Origin: Asterias rubens
Lineage: Eukaryota > Echinodermata > Asteroidea > Forcipulatida > Asteriidae
Assembly: GCF_902459465.1 (NCBI RefSeq)
Contig: NC_047065.1
Location: 17,688,204 to 17,752,203 of the forward strand
Reading direction: 5' to 3'
DNA length: 64,000 nt
Shown: one piece after another, positions 1 to 9,248 of the stretch
Layout: every line of letters begins with the position of its first letter
Position numbering within the stretch: position 1 is the first letter of the stretch
Program-made: the position numbers and the translations under genes
The notes under the pieces: generated by a model
What the model was told of the DNA's origin: nothing
The model's input: the letters and a program-made list of their open reading frames with translations, nothing else
Database searches by the model: none

Positions 1-446
1 GGTGGTACCGCCGGTGTTACTGGTGAAGGAGTCCGATTTCCTGATGTGTTGTCTACAGACGATGCATTTGGAGATGTTGGAACACCTAAAAGTTCCCTGT
101 GGTAGAGGGGGATTAACATCATCATTAATGGGAGGGACTTCTGCTCGGACAATGAGATCCCTGAGACTTGGTGGGCGTCTGTAGGCAACTATGGGTTCTT
201 CCTGCACAGCACGTTGAAGTCGATCTGATGTGTCAAGAATATGATGGTTAGAACTGGTTATTTTACGAATGGGAGGAAGTGAGGGGTGGAAGGTGACAAC
301 AAAAGGAACTTTCCCCGTAGGACTCTGTTGTTTCTTTGGTCCTTTGGAAAGTACTGACTCCCTAGAACGAGCCTTGACTTTCTGGATAGCTCGATGGACT
401 GCTAGAGAGCTATGACCCCTGGAAACAAGGTGTTTCTTAAGTTTCT
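1..446 (-). mobile_element. Penelope-like element ORF fragment (end of RT, linker with cysteines)
   Basis: Read on the minus strand, this stretch is one open frame with no stop. It has no start codon and runs off the left edge of the window. The translation contains the pattern F-V-V-T-F-H-P-S-L-P-P-I, then a histidine-rich segment, then A-Y-R-R-P-P-S-L-R-D-L-I-V-R-A, then G-T-F-R-C with spaced cysteines (C-S-N-I-S-K-C-I-V-C). This order is characteristic of Penelope-like retroelements after the RT core, just before the GIY-YIG endonuclease, which would lie outside the window. The upstream RT core is absent: the frame stops being recognisable at about 440, where the large inverted repeat begins. 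I infer a truncated copy, perhaps cut by that insertion. A DIRS-like or other RT tail is less likely given the H-P-S-L and R-P-P-S-L-R-D-L blocks. Confidence 0.72.
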
Positions 447-1245
447 TAAGCTACTCACACAATAACACTGTCAATATAACCATGATATAACCATGGAGGT
501 AGATGCGATATTCCTACGTTTTGACATCATCAAAATTACCTGAAACTCATAACAAAAAGAAATTAGGGGGCCATGAATCAAAATGGAGCATATTGGAACG
601 TTGCGATCATAAGAAACAACGGAGTCGACACCCACAAGCTGGGAGTTCATAGCGCCCGGGATTTAACACCTCCAACCCCCACGAGACACGGCATGGGCGG
701 TACGTGATATTCCACAAGGCTTATTTCACGTTCCGATTGCTCCACGCCGTGGGGCCATACAAGCGTCCGTTACACCATGGTTACACGGACTCTCTGAATG
801 CTAATCTTACGTTCGATTTTTGACCATTATTTACGATTTCAAATCGTCACGTATCCGTAATCTGAATAGGTAGTCTATACTTAAAATTTCACTGTTTTCC
901 TTTTAATAGGCCTATAATGACCACGGAATTACTCTTTGAGCAAAGATTATTAAAAATAGCGCGCCGATCACATTGACCTTTGACTCGGTCTAGTTTGAAT
1001 AGTCATCTTCAACCCGTCACGTGATAGGAATAATCGAGTCATTTGCATAGTCTGGCCACGCCTTCAATTTGCAAATGTCCTAGACCTTGGTGAGCACAGG
1101 ACATGGGGAGAGATCCGGAAATCAGAGAAACAGAGCGCCCGCTAGCGTTCGTTCATTACAAGCGTGTACAGTTTTTGCCGTGCATAATCGGAACGTTGGT
1201 TGTGTGTGACCACGCAACACCAATGGTCTAGGAACCTAGACTACA
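447..1245 (+). repeat. Left arm of a long inverted repeat
   Basis: This segment matches the reverse complement of about 2256-3012 almost throughout. Examples are 'CGGCATGGGCGGTACGTGAT' near 690, 'GGCCCCACGGCG' read inversely near 2733, and the inner end 'GCGCCCGCTAGCGTTCGTTC' near 1135. The outer end begins near 'TAAGCTACTCACACAA' and the inner end is an imperfect hairpin near 1230 (GTCTAGG-AA-CCTAGAC). No reading frame or transposase signature is visible. It is probably a non-autonomous DNA element arm, or one of two copies of the same element in opposite orientation. Small differences between arms mean they are no longer identical. Confidence 0.85.
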
Positions 1246-2255
1246 GCCAATCATGCGAAGTTTGCTTCGTGCATACTACGTGTCTCGTACGCTGTGTTGT
1301 TGTGATGTGCGAGGCATGGTAGTCGATGTCAGCATAAAAAAATTTGTGTGTGATTGGCTGAGGTTGTGAACTGTGGCAATTTCGGTGTACAAAAAAAAAG
1401 ATCGCACAAAAGTCGATGGTCGAGGGGGTCGTGGGTCGTGGGCCGAGGGGGTTTTAGAACAACCCGTTTGATATTAATTTTAATGTAAAACTCCTTGTAG
1501 TATTTCCTGACATCTATTGAGACGTCTTTTTATTGATCATGGGATCGGAGGAGTCAATTCTTCTATGTTCAAATGTTTAAATACTGAATGGGTTGTTGAT
1601 TAGTAAGAGATTATGCATTGTCGGGCATCAGCCAAAACCAAAACATTAATGTAGAAATCGAAAGCTTCATGGTCGGATGTGATAATTACAGGTTAAAATT
1701 GAAGTAATAAACCATAGGTTAGAATTTAAAACGCAAGGTGATTGTTGCAATGTGGTTCGGTGAATTATTGTATACCTTTGTACACTTTCCGTTCTTATTC
1801 TTAAAGACTACGCATTGCCTCAATCCTTTTTTCCATCAGTTTTCAGAAGAAAAAAAATAGTTTAACAGCTATTTCTAAATATGATAAGAGTCAACAATAA
1901 TTATAAATCTCATATATGGAGATGATGCGCACTTTATCAGAACACTTAACCACTTAACCACGAACACAGACCTAAACCAGTTTGGGCCCATGATCAATCA
2001 ATTTGTCCCGCCTGTTTGTCGTTCCATACTCATCCCGATTGGGCGATATATTCTTCATTGTGGTTCTATGATTAGTGATTTGATAGACAGCGAGACTAAG
2101 ATAAAACCTCACATCAACAATGGGGAAATGATTGATTCCAAGCTCAGATTCTTTGTCAGTCATTATTGCTCATAGGGTCGTCGACACCTATAAACATAAG
2201 AATGATTTGGAGCCATTGCTCAAAATGAGGGACTCGTGGCTCATTTCGGTGACGA
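1246..2255. other. Unmatched centre between inverted arms
   Basis: About 1 kb of AT-rich sequence lies between the two arms and has no partner elsewhere in the window. Short open frames at about 1972-2175 show no recognisable domain and I do not call them genes. It could be the internal part of a foldback-type element or host DNA trapped between two opposite insertions. Confidence 0.5.
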
Positions 2256-3012
2256 CCTAGTCTTGGTTCCAAGACCATTGGTGTTGCGCGGTCACACACA
2301 ACCAACGTTCCGATTATGCACACGGCAAAAACTGTACACGCTTGTAATGAACGAACGCTAGCGGGCGCTCTGTTTCTCTGATTTAGATCTCACCATGTCT
2401 AGAGTCTTGGACATTTGCAAATTGAAGGCGTGGCCAGACTATGTAAATTATGTTTAATGTATGCAATATTCATATCACGTGACGAATTGAAGATGACTAT
2501 TCAAACTAGATTGAGTCAAAGGTCAATATGATCGGCGCTCTATTTTTAATAATCTTTGCTCAAAGTGATTTCGTGGTCATTAGGCCTATATTAAAAGGAA
2601 AACAGTGAACTTTCAAGTATAAACTACTTATTCAGATTATGGATACGTGACGATTTGAAATCGTAAATAATGGTCAAAAATCGAATGTAAGATTAGCATT
2701 CAGAGAGTCCGTGTAACGGACGCTTGTATGGCCCCACGGCGTGGGGCAATCGGAACGTAAGCCTTGTGGAATATCACGTACCGCCCATGCCGTGTCTCGT
2801 GGGGGTTGGAGGTGTTAAATCCCGGGCGCTATAACTCCCAGCTTGCGGGTGTCTAATCCGTTGCTTCTCATGATCGCAACGTTCCAATTGCTCCATTTTG
2901 TTTCATGGCCCCCTAATTTCTTTTTGTTATGAGTTTTCAGGTAATTTGGATGATGTCAAAACGTAGGAATACCGCACTTTGTTATATTGGCATCGTTGTG
3001 TGAATAGCTTAA
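2256..3012 (-). repeat. Right arm of the long inverted repeat
   Basis: This is the reverse-complement partner of 447-1245. Its inner end carries a perfect 16-nt palindrome (GTCTTGG-TT-CCAAGAC) at about 2261-2277, next to CTAG read on the minus strand. Its outer end is 'GTGTGAATAGCTTAAAC' near 3000. A third, partial copy of the inner end lies at 4343-4487. Confidence 0.85.
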
Positions 3013-3184
3013 ACAAATTATGAGAATTTTTTATAAAAGGTTGAAATAAAAATAATGATAAAACAAAATTCCCTCAAAGCATAATTTTGTCAAACAAAGT
3101 ATTATTTTTTAATTCTGTGAATGAAGAGTTATTTTTGAGGTAATGATTAAATTGGGCAACTAGTGGAATTTATGACCCGACTAT

Positions 3185-3700
3185 AGTCGCAGCACTCAGC
3201 TCCGCGCTCTGCTTACATTCCAAGATCTGCTTACGTTCCTTGAAGTTACGCTATAATATCAAAAGGTGCGCTTTCAATCCTATGTCAAGTTACGCTTACG
3301 TTCTAAGATACGCAGCTACATTTACGTTCCAAGATATGCTTACGTTTCAAAAGATATGTTAACGTTCCAAGCTACGCAGCTACTCAGCTACGCTACATTC
3401 CTAGATCTGCTTACGTTCCTTCAAGTTACGCTATAATATCAAAAGGTACGCTTTCAATCCCATGTCAAGTTACGGTTACGTTCCAAGATACGCAGCTACG
3501 TTTTTTTCCAAGTTATGGTTACGCTCCAAAAGATATTTTTTTGTTCCAAGCTGCGCAGCTACTCAGCTACGCTTATACACTCCAAGATACGTTTAGGTTA
3601 CGCTATAATATCAAAAGGTACGCTTTCAATTCCGAGTCAAGCTATGCTTACGTTCCAAGATCTGCAGCTACGCTTACCTTTCAAAATACGTTCTCAAAAA
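3185..3700. repeat. Degenerate minisatellite of 'CTACGCTTACGTTCCAAGAT' type
   Basis: Imperfect repeats of 'CAGCTACGCTTACGTTCCAAGATCTGC' type words alternate with 'CTATAATATCAAAAGGTACGCTTTCAATCC' blocks, giving a higher-order unit of about 170-190 bp. Open frames across it are by-products of the repeat. Confidence 0.75.
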
Positions 3701-3854
3701 TCCCTCAAGATTTCCTTCCCCCAAGATTAAACAACTTTCACTGTGAATAACACTACAGGACCCACCAGTTATCTGTTTGGCAGAAAATACTGTATACAAT
3801 TTCTTTACTATCTACAACATTTCAAATTTAATTAAAAATTGGCTGGTAACCAGT

Positions 3855-4085
3855 TTCTGCAAAGCAATACTAAGTACTTTATGCTAACTAAGCAAATTGT
3901 TGTGCCAATACAGGCTTCATGAAATTGGGCCCTGGCACGTCGGGAGAATAACGCCACGATCGCATTTCAAACTGGGTCGATCCTACCTCCATGCTCAAAC
4001 TGCACCACGGCAATGCAGAAGTCTGGAACTGGATATTAATAGAAAGGTTTGTGGTGTTACCGCAAACCTTTCTATATTGTATTTC
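3855..4085. repeat. Two dispersed-repeat remnants end to end
   Basis: 3855-3945 contains 'TGAAATTGGGCCCTGG' and 'CTAAGCAAATTGTTGTG' words that recur in the repeat at 15205-15395. 4040-4080 contains 'GTGTTACCGCAAACC' followed by 'TTTCTATATTG', the same terminus as the elements at 9329-9796 and 44018-44140. Confidence 0.6.
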
Positions 4086-4342
4086 CACCATGCAAAGTTT
4101 CAAATCCTACTGATCTGGATATTATTATACTCCGATAAAAACGTATACCCACACACACATGCAGAGTATAGCAAAAGTCATGCAACGTACTTACTGCATG
4201 CATTGTACACTGCATGCACAACACTGATTATTATTCATGAGCCACCGCAACGCAGCCTCTGATTGGCTCCACCGGAAAGTCGGGGGAGATTTGCCGAAAA
4301 ACAATAAAAAAGTTAAGACCCGTCGTTGCAAATAACCAAGAC

Positions 4343-4487
4343 CATGGTGAGATCTAAATCGGAGAAACAGAGCGCCCGCTAGCATTCGTTCATTACAAGC
4401 GTGTACAGTTTTTGCCGTGCATAATCGGAACGTTGGTTGTGTGACCGCGCAACACCAATGGTCTTGGAACCAAGACTAGTGACGACC
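4343..4487 (+). repeat. Third partial copy of the inverted-repeat arm (inner end)
   Basis: This copy matches the inner ~145 bp of the arm at 447-1245 in the same orientation ('GAGAAACAGAGCGCCCGCTA' onward). It ends in the perfect palindrome GTCTTGG-AA-CCAAGAC followed by TAG. The homology starts and stops abruptly, which helps define one end of the element. Confidence 0.8.
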
Positions 4488-4686
4488 TTTTATGCTAACG
4501 ACAACGACACCCGCTCGGTGCAGAAAAATGACAGGGTCGTTGTCACCAAAGCATCGCAAGCTTCGATCCAACGAAAAATTAATATTATGTTTTGCGGAAT
4601 TCTAATTGTTCTATCACTTTTTCTGTTTCATGACATTCCAGGCAAGACGGAGAGGTCAGCCAAGTCCGGCAAGTACGAGCGGCAGT

Positions 4687-4790
4687 AGTGGGGGAACAAA
4701 TAGCAGTAATGAGGGGTGCTGAACGGTAGCAACGGGGGAACAAATAGCAGTAATGAGGGGTGCTGAACGGTAGCAATGTGGGAACAATGA
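4687..4790. repeat. 44-bp tandem repeat, about 2.3 copies
   Basis: The unit 'GGGGGAACAAATAGCAGTAATG...GGTAGCAAC' repeats at 4690, 4734 and partly 4778. Confidence 0.8.
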
Positions 4791-4799
4791 GGGTTGCTG

Positions 4800-5510
4800 A
4801 AACAATGAGCAGACGGCACTATAATCTCAGCGGAGTTGGAAACATAATAGGTTGGTGTTATGATGGGTGATTTGAAAATGAAGTGTGGATAATAATAAAT
4901 TTGAGTGAAACACACAATCACGGGTAACATTGCAAAGTACACAAGCTTAATTATACTGATGCAACAATTAGTATGTATAACAGTGGTATAACAACGTTAT
5001 TCCCGTCTACCTATTCATAGATGGGGAATATTGCGGTATGTGTCAGAACGTGCCAATTGGGTTCAAACCAGCACATCTCTTACTGTTTATTTCACCTAAG
5101 ATTTTATTTCCATTTATTTCAAGAAAGATTGTATTGTTTTACCACCGCATTGAAGGTTTAATGTGACTAAATGACTGTACGACTAAAGTTGTTTTTCTAA
5201 GAAATACATAAACTAATTAGGTCATTTTGTTATTTCTGTACGTAATGTGACCGGGTCCAATTTCACACAACATAAGTAAAGTTCAGCACAATTCATAAAT
5301 ATAATATTACAAGCCAAGTTCATTTTTATTATGTTTGACGGATAGCTGCAGTATTCTGTAAACTTTGCTTAGCAGGAAAAACTTATCTGCTGATCGAGCG
5401 GCTCTTTGAAAATGGGCACGGGTCCCAATTACGTTAAATGAGTTCATTTTCTTTGTGCGACTTATAAAATGAAAAGTCAGTGTTGCATTTTGCGTGTATC
5501 GTACGCAACT
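4800..5510. other. Intergenic, nothing recognised
   Basis: AT-rich sequence with only short open frames. No domain, splice-exon pattern or repeat partner was seen in the window. Confidence 0.5.
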
Positions 5511-5514
5511 CTTG

Positions 5515-5732
5515 CCCAATCAAGAACCCAGCTGTAGTTAGAGTAACTTTACGTGTCGGCCAATCAAGAACCTGTTGTAATTAGACGAACCGTGGCGCCC
5601 AATCAAGAACCCAGCTGTAATTAGACGAACTTTACATGGCGCCCAATCAAGAATCAAGCTTATATTAGACGAACTTTAACGCCCAACTAAGAATCTAGCT
5701 GTAATTAGACGAACTTTGCATAATTGCCACGT
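5515..5732. repeat. ~40-43-bp minisatellite, five diverged copies
   Basis: The words 'CCAATCAAGAACCCAGCTGT', 'AATTAGACGAACTTTA' and 'TGGCGC' recur five times with substitutions and small indels. Confidence 0.8.
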
Positions 5733-6840
5733 ATGTAGACCCCCGTTCAGCACCACCGCAGTGATCAAGGATACTTGGGTTGTTGTTTAATGTTTATGTA
5801 GTGTTTCATTTCACAAAGTAAAACATGGTCGTGCCGAGTTGATTTTCTAATGGAACAAACCAATCTGCGATCGGTAAAAGTGAGTCATAGCTTTATCAGA
5901 GTATTGCGGACACTCGGGATCAGCCAATTGATGAGTTAAACCCAGTTCTGAATATAATGTCCTTGTATATGGAACCGCCGAATATAGTAGCATTTTAACA
6001 AGTCACCTGTATTAAAATGTAAGTATTGCCAATGTCTGTCATAGCAGATAAATAAGTCTTTTATATCGTTTAAATTATAATGTAAAACTACGCTGTATAC
6101 GTGAAGCAGTGACACACTATTATTATGTTAATCCATAAAACACTTTTGAGAAGTCAACAATTTCAAATTAATGATTCCAGTTAATACCTTTTTAAACCTA
6201 TTTATTTTTACTTTGTTGTTGTTACTGTTTTCACTGTGTTTCGTTCCAAACAAACATGCATTGAATGTTGATGTCACAAATTGTTGTTATTTAAGAATTC
6301 GAATTAAATAACATGCCTATTATTTCATGAGCTTTTCCTGCAATTGTAAATTCGCATGTGTGTTAATTGGCCATGTTGGTAAAATGCCAGTCCCAAGTGC
6401 TTCCAGTCGCCAACCACACAAGTAATAATATGAACAGTATAATAATTATAACCGACACAGCAATGAACAGGTGTCCCGTGCAATGGGTGTCTTCGCCCGT
6501 TCCGATCCTCCATCGTTTGTATTATTATCTTATGCAGTTAACCGTTGAGGGCGGCATTAATAAAAGTTGGGCTCCTCTTTATTGCGCAAAATTCCTGGAA
6601 TGCATCTTTCGGACAGTTGCTGGATAACTGATACAATTTTCTAAATGTTTGGCTTTCACTTACAAATGCTTTTTTAAAGCTTGTGTTAATTTTCGAGTCA
6701 CTGGGACAAAGTCCTCTTAACATCGTTTATCTAAAACATGTTATAATTAATAACTGAATGAGAGACAATTGTTTTATGTAGATGATGATAGTACATGTAC
6801 ATCAAACTCGGTGACATTCACATGGTTCTCGGTGGTATCA
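5733..6840. other. Intergenic, nothing recognised
   Basis: No gene, RNA gene or repeat that I can support. The short open frames at 6325-6723 on both strands overlap each other and show no family signature. Confidence 0.45.
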
Positions 6841-6844
6841 TAGA

Positions 6845-6905
6845 GCAAGGGTCAGATCGTGGGTTCGAATCCCGCCCAAGCATGTGGCAAGCCGGGATTA
6901 GACTG
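6845..6905 (+). repeat. tRNA-derived SINE fragment (B-box)
   Basis: 'GTGGGTTCGAATCCCGCCC' at about 6864-6883 contains the RNA polymerase III B-box GGTTCGAATCC inside a T-arm-like hairpin (GGG...CCC). No matching A-box or tRNA fold lies upstream, so this is a SINE remnant and not a tRNA gene. A similar B-box fragment lies at about 10945-10970 in the CUB-gene intron. Confidence 0.5.
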
Positions 6906-7140
6906 GACCCAAAGTGCTCGTTTTACATCGGTGTAAGCTTAAGGGATATGCAACCATAATGATTATGATTATTGATTCTTTAAAATCCTATAAATTGTTC
7001 CTCACATTTTATTACTAAGCCAACGAATTAGGTTTGATAGTTTATAGGGAAAACAGTTTGACTATACCGTAGGAGGTAGAATTTAACTCTACCTCGATGG
7101 TAAAACTCACTCGGTGGTGACTTATAAGTTTTGATTTATA

Positions 7141-7514
7141 TTAAAGACAGTGGACACTATTGGTAATTGTCTAAGACTAGTCTTCTCACTTGGTGTATCT
7201 CAACATATGCAAAAAATAACAAACCAGTGAAAATTTTAGCTCAATATTATTGCTCGTCGAAGTTGCGAGATAATAATGGAAGAAAAAACACCGTCACACG
7301 AAGCTGTGCTTTCAGATGCTTGATTTCAAGACCTCAAATTCTAAATCTGAGGTCTCGAAATCAAATTCGTGAAAAATTACTTCTTTCTCGAAGACTACGT
7401 TTCAGCCGTTTTTCACAATGTTTTATACTATCAACCTCTCACCACTCGTTACAAAGTAAGGTTTTATGCTAATACATATTTTGAGTAATTACCAATAGTG
7501 TCCACTGCCTTTAA
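7141..7514. mobile_element. TTAA-flanked palindromic MITE, copy 1
   Basis: The ends are TTAAAGACAGTGGACACTATTGGTAATT and its inverse (...CAATAGTGTCCACTGCCTTTAA), each bounded by TTAA. The centre has a second inverted pair, 'GATTTCAAGACCTCAAATTC...CTGAGGTCTCGAAATC'. TTAA at both borders fits a piggyBac-type target duplication. There is no coding capacity, so it is a non-autonomous element. The open frame 7167-7472 is incidental. Confidence 0.82.
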
Positions 7515-7876
7515 ACATGTTGTTTGTTTGTAAAATTTAAAAAGGTTTTTTTTTTTACCCAGATCCACAAACCAATAAAAGTGCTTTCTTAGCAGGCTGC
7601 ATATGGTGAAAAGTAATTAATTAAAGCCATCGTTAATTATTCCCTTTGATTGTGTTTATTTCCATGTACTGTTTTGTATTTTATTCTGTCATACAATAAC
7701 CGGCTTGTATACGTCCTAATTCTTGAGCAATGGGCGTTGCAATTTATTCGGAAACTCAGTGTAAACTATAACTTACAACAACAAAAATCACTCTGGAAGA
7801 CATATTCCAGATGTATACCCATTTTCATGGAATGTCCCATAATAATTAGATCTACGGCTCATATTATTGGGTTAAC

Positions 7877-8140
7877 TTAAAGGCAGTGACACTATTGGTA
7901 ATTACTCAAAATAATTATCAGCCAAAAACTCACTTGGTAAATGAGTAATGGGGAGAGGTTGATAGTTTTTGAGAAAGAAGTAATTTTCCACAATTTTTTC
8001 TTTCATAGTTATCTCGCAACTCCGACGACCAATCAAGCTCAAATTTTCACAGGTTTTTTGTTTTATGCATAGTTATGTTGAGATACACCAAGTGAGAAGA
8101 CTGGTCTTTGACATATACCAATAGTGTCCATTGTCTTTAA
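7877..8140. mobile_element. TTAA-flanked palindromic MITE, copy 2 (internally deleted)
   Basis: It has the same terminal sequence and TTAA borders as the copy at 7141-7514 but is ~110 bp shorter. The central hairpin, which reads '...GAGACCTCA...' in the other copies, is missing, so it is an internal-deletion derivative. Confidence 0.8.
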
Positions 8141-8145
8141 CTGAT

Positions 8146-8372
8146 TCGGGGGGGGGGGGTGAGCCGCCTTCTTCTTAGATACATTGCCACTCCCATTACA
8201 TTTGCCCCATCCACAAAACAAAATCGATGAAATAACGTAGGCGTGCAGTGTTGCTATTTTTCTGTTGTCCATCCTGTTAACTAAAGACAGTGTGTGAAAA
8301 ATCCGCATAGGTTTTATGTTTCTCATGGAAAAAGTAGAGCCTTATAATTTCAACCCCCCCCCCCCCCCCCCC
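8146..8372. repeat. poly(G) tract and poly(C) tract 200 bp apart
   Basis: A run of about 13 G at 8147-8160 and about 20 C at 8352-8372 bracket unremarkable sequence. On the same strand they are complementary, so they could pair. Each is also prone to four-stranded structures and to sequencing length errors. Confidence 0.7.
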
Positions 8373-8379
8373 AGATCCA

Positions 8380-8745
8380 CAAGCCAGCAATCGTCAACCA
8401 ATCGTGAACCAATCGTGAACTCTAGGATGCCGATCCGAAGAGGTCACAGAAAAATGTTTACTGAGTCCCCCGTGGGTACCATGGAAACATATACGGCGTG
8501 TTCCGCCCCTGTCATGTCGTCCCGATACGGTGCAGACTACGTGTGTTTTATTGTGCTAAGATGCATTCAACCGTAGGCTTTAAAGCTTTTGTTAGAAATA
8601 TTGATTTTCCTGACCAAGCAAACAAAGCATTCGGGACGGGACCTGCTGCAGTACTCAACAATTTGTGTCGACGCGGCCATGTTGAATCTAATTTCTTGAT
8701 CTTGTTTCTTGGTTCTGGGGTCCGGCCTGTCTAACCCGTCTGTGA
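8380..8745 (+). promoter_or_regulatory. Candidate promoter and 5' non-coding exon of the CUB/LDLa gene
   Basis: The sequence 'GCGGCCATGTTGAATC' near 8672 resembles the inverse YY1 motif (GCCATNTTG) common at animal promoters. About 65 bp later 'CCCGTCT' is followed by GTGAGTGTG, a good splice-donor match. A non-coding first exon of roughly 8680-8741 spliced to the coding exon at about 9000-9047 would fit, but nothing in the sequence proves it. Confidence 0.3.
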
Positions 8746-9046
8746 GTGTGACAGCTAGCTAAAGAAGGAAACGACTGCATCTGAATTCAAGTGGTAATTT
8801 CTTTTTGTAAGACACATTTAATTTGATCATAATTGCTTGAACTGTTTCAGGGGGCAGGGTAGGCCTATGTTTTGGTTAGCCATTTAAACTTAATATTAAA
8901 AGCCTCATTCATTTGTACTACATTGTACCATCATTGCACTTCGAAAACTTTTCCAAAAGACATTTTAAATTACATGTACTCCGTAACTTGTTCATTACAT
9001 TATGTACTTAGTGCGTTGTTCACACACATGCAGCAGAGACATAAAC

Positions 9047-9248
9047 ATGGGAGGAAGGTCATATGTCACATCAGGCTGTATCTTCATGCTTCTTCTTCTT
9101 AGTAATCATGTCTTCATCATTGATGGATGTTGGCAAGAAATGATCACTCTAGAGACTGACAGTTCAGAGGAAACTCTTACATCTTTGTATTTCCCTTCAA
9201 ATTATCCATCCAACTTGGACTGCAACTATAATATAGTCGCCCCAAACG
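9047..9248 (+). CDS. CUB/LDLa gene exon 1: signal peptide and first half of CUB1
   Basis: Encodes residues 1-67 plus one base. Donor is AACG|GTGAGA. It carries C28 and C59 of CUB1 and the 'FPSNYPSNLDCNY' block typical of CUB domain starts (F-x-S-x-x-Y-P). Confidence 0.88.

Noticed and set aside
1972..2175. Transposase or other gene between the inverted arms
   Set aside because: Only 60-codon frames on both strands with no motif.
9002..9046. Upstream in-frame ATG of the CUB gene
   Set aside because: It would put 15 polar residues before the signal sequence. The ATG at 9047 gives a normal signal peptide.
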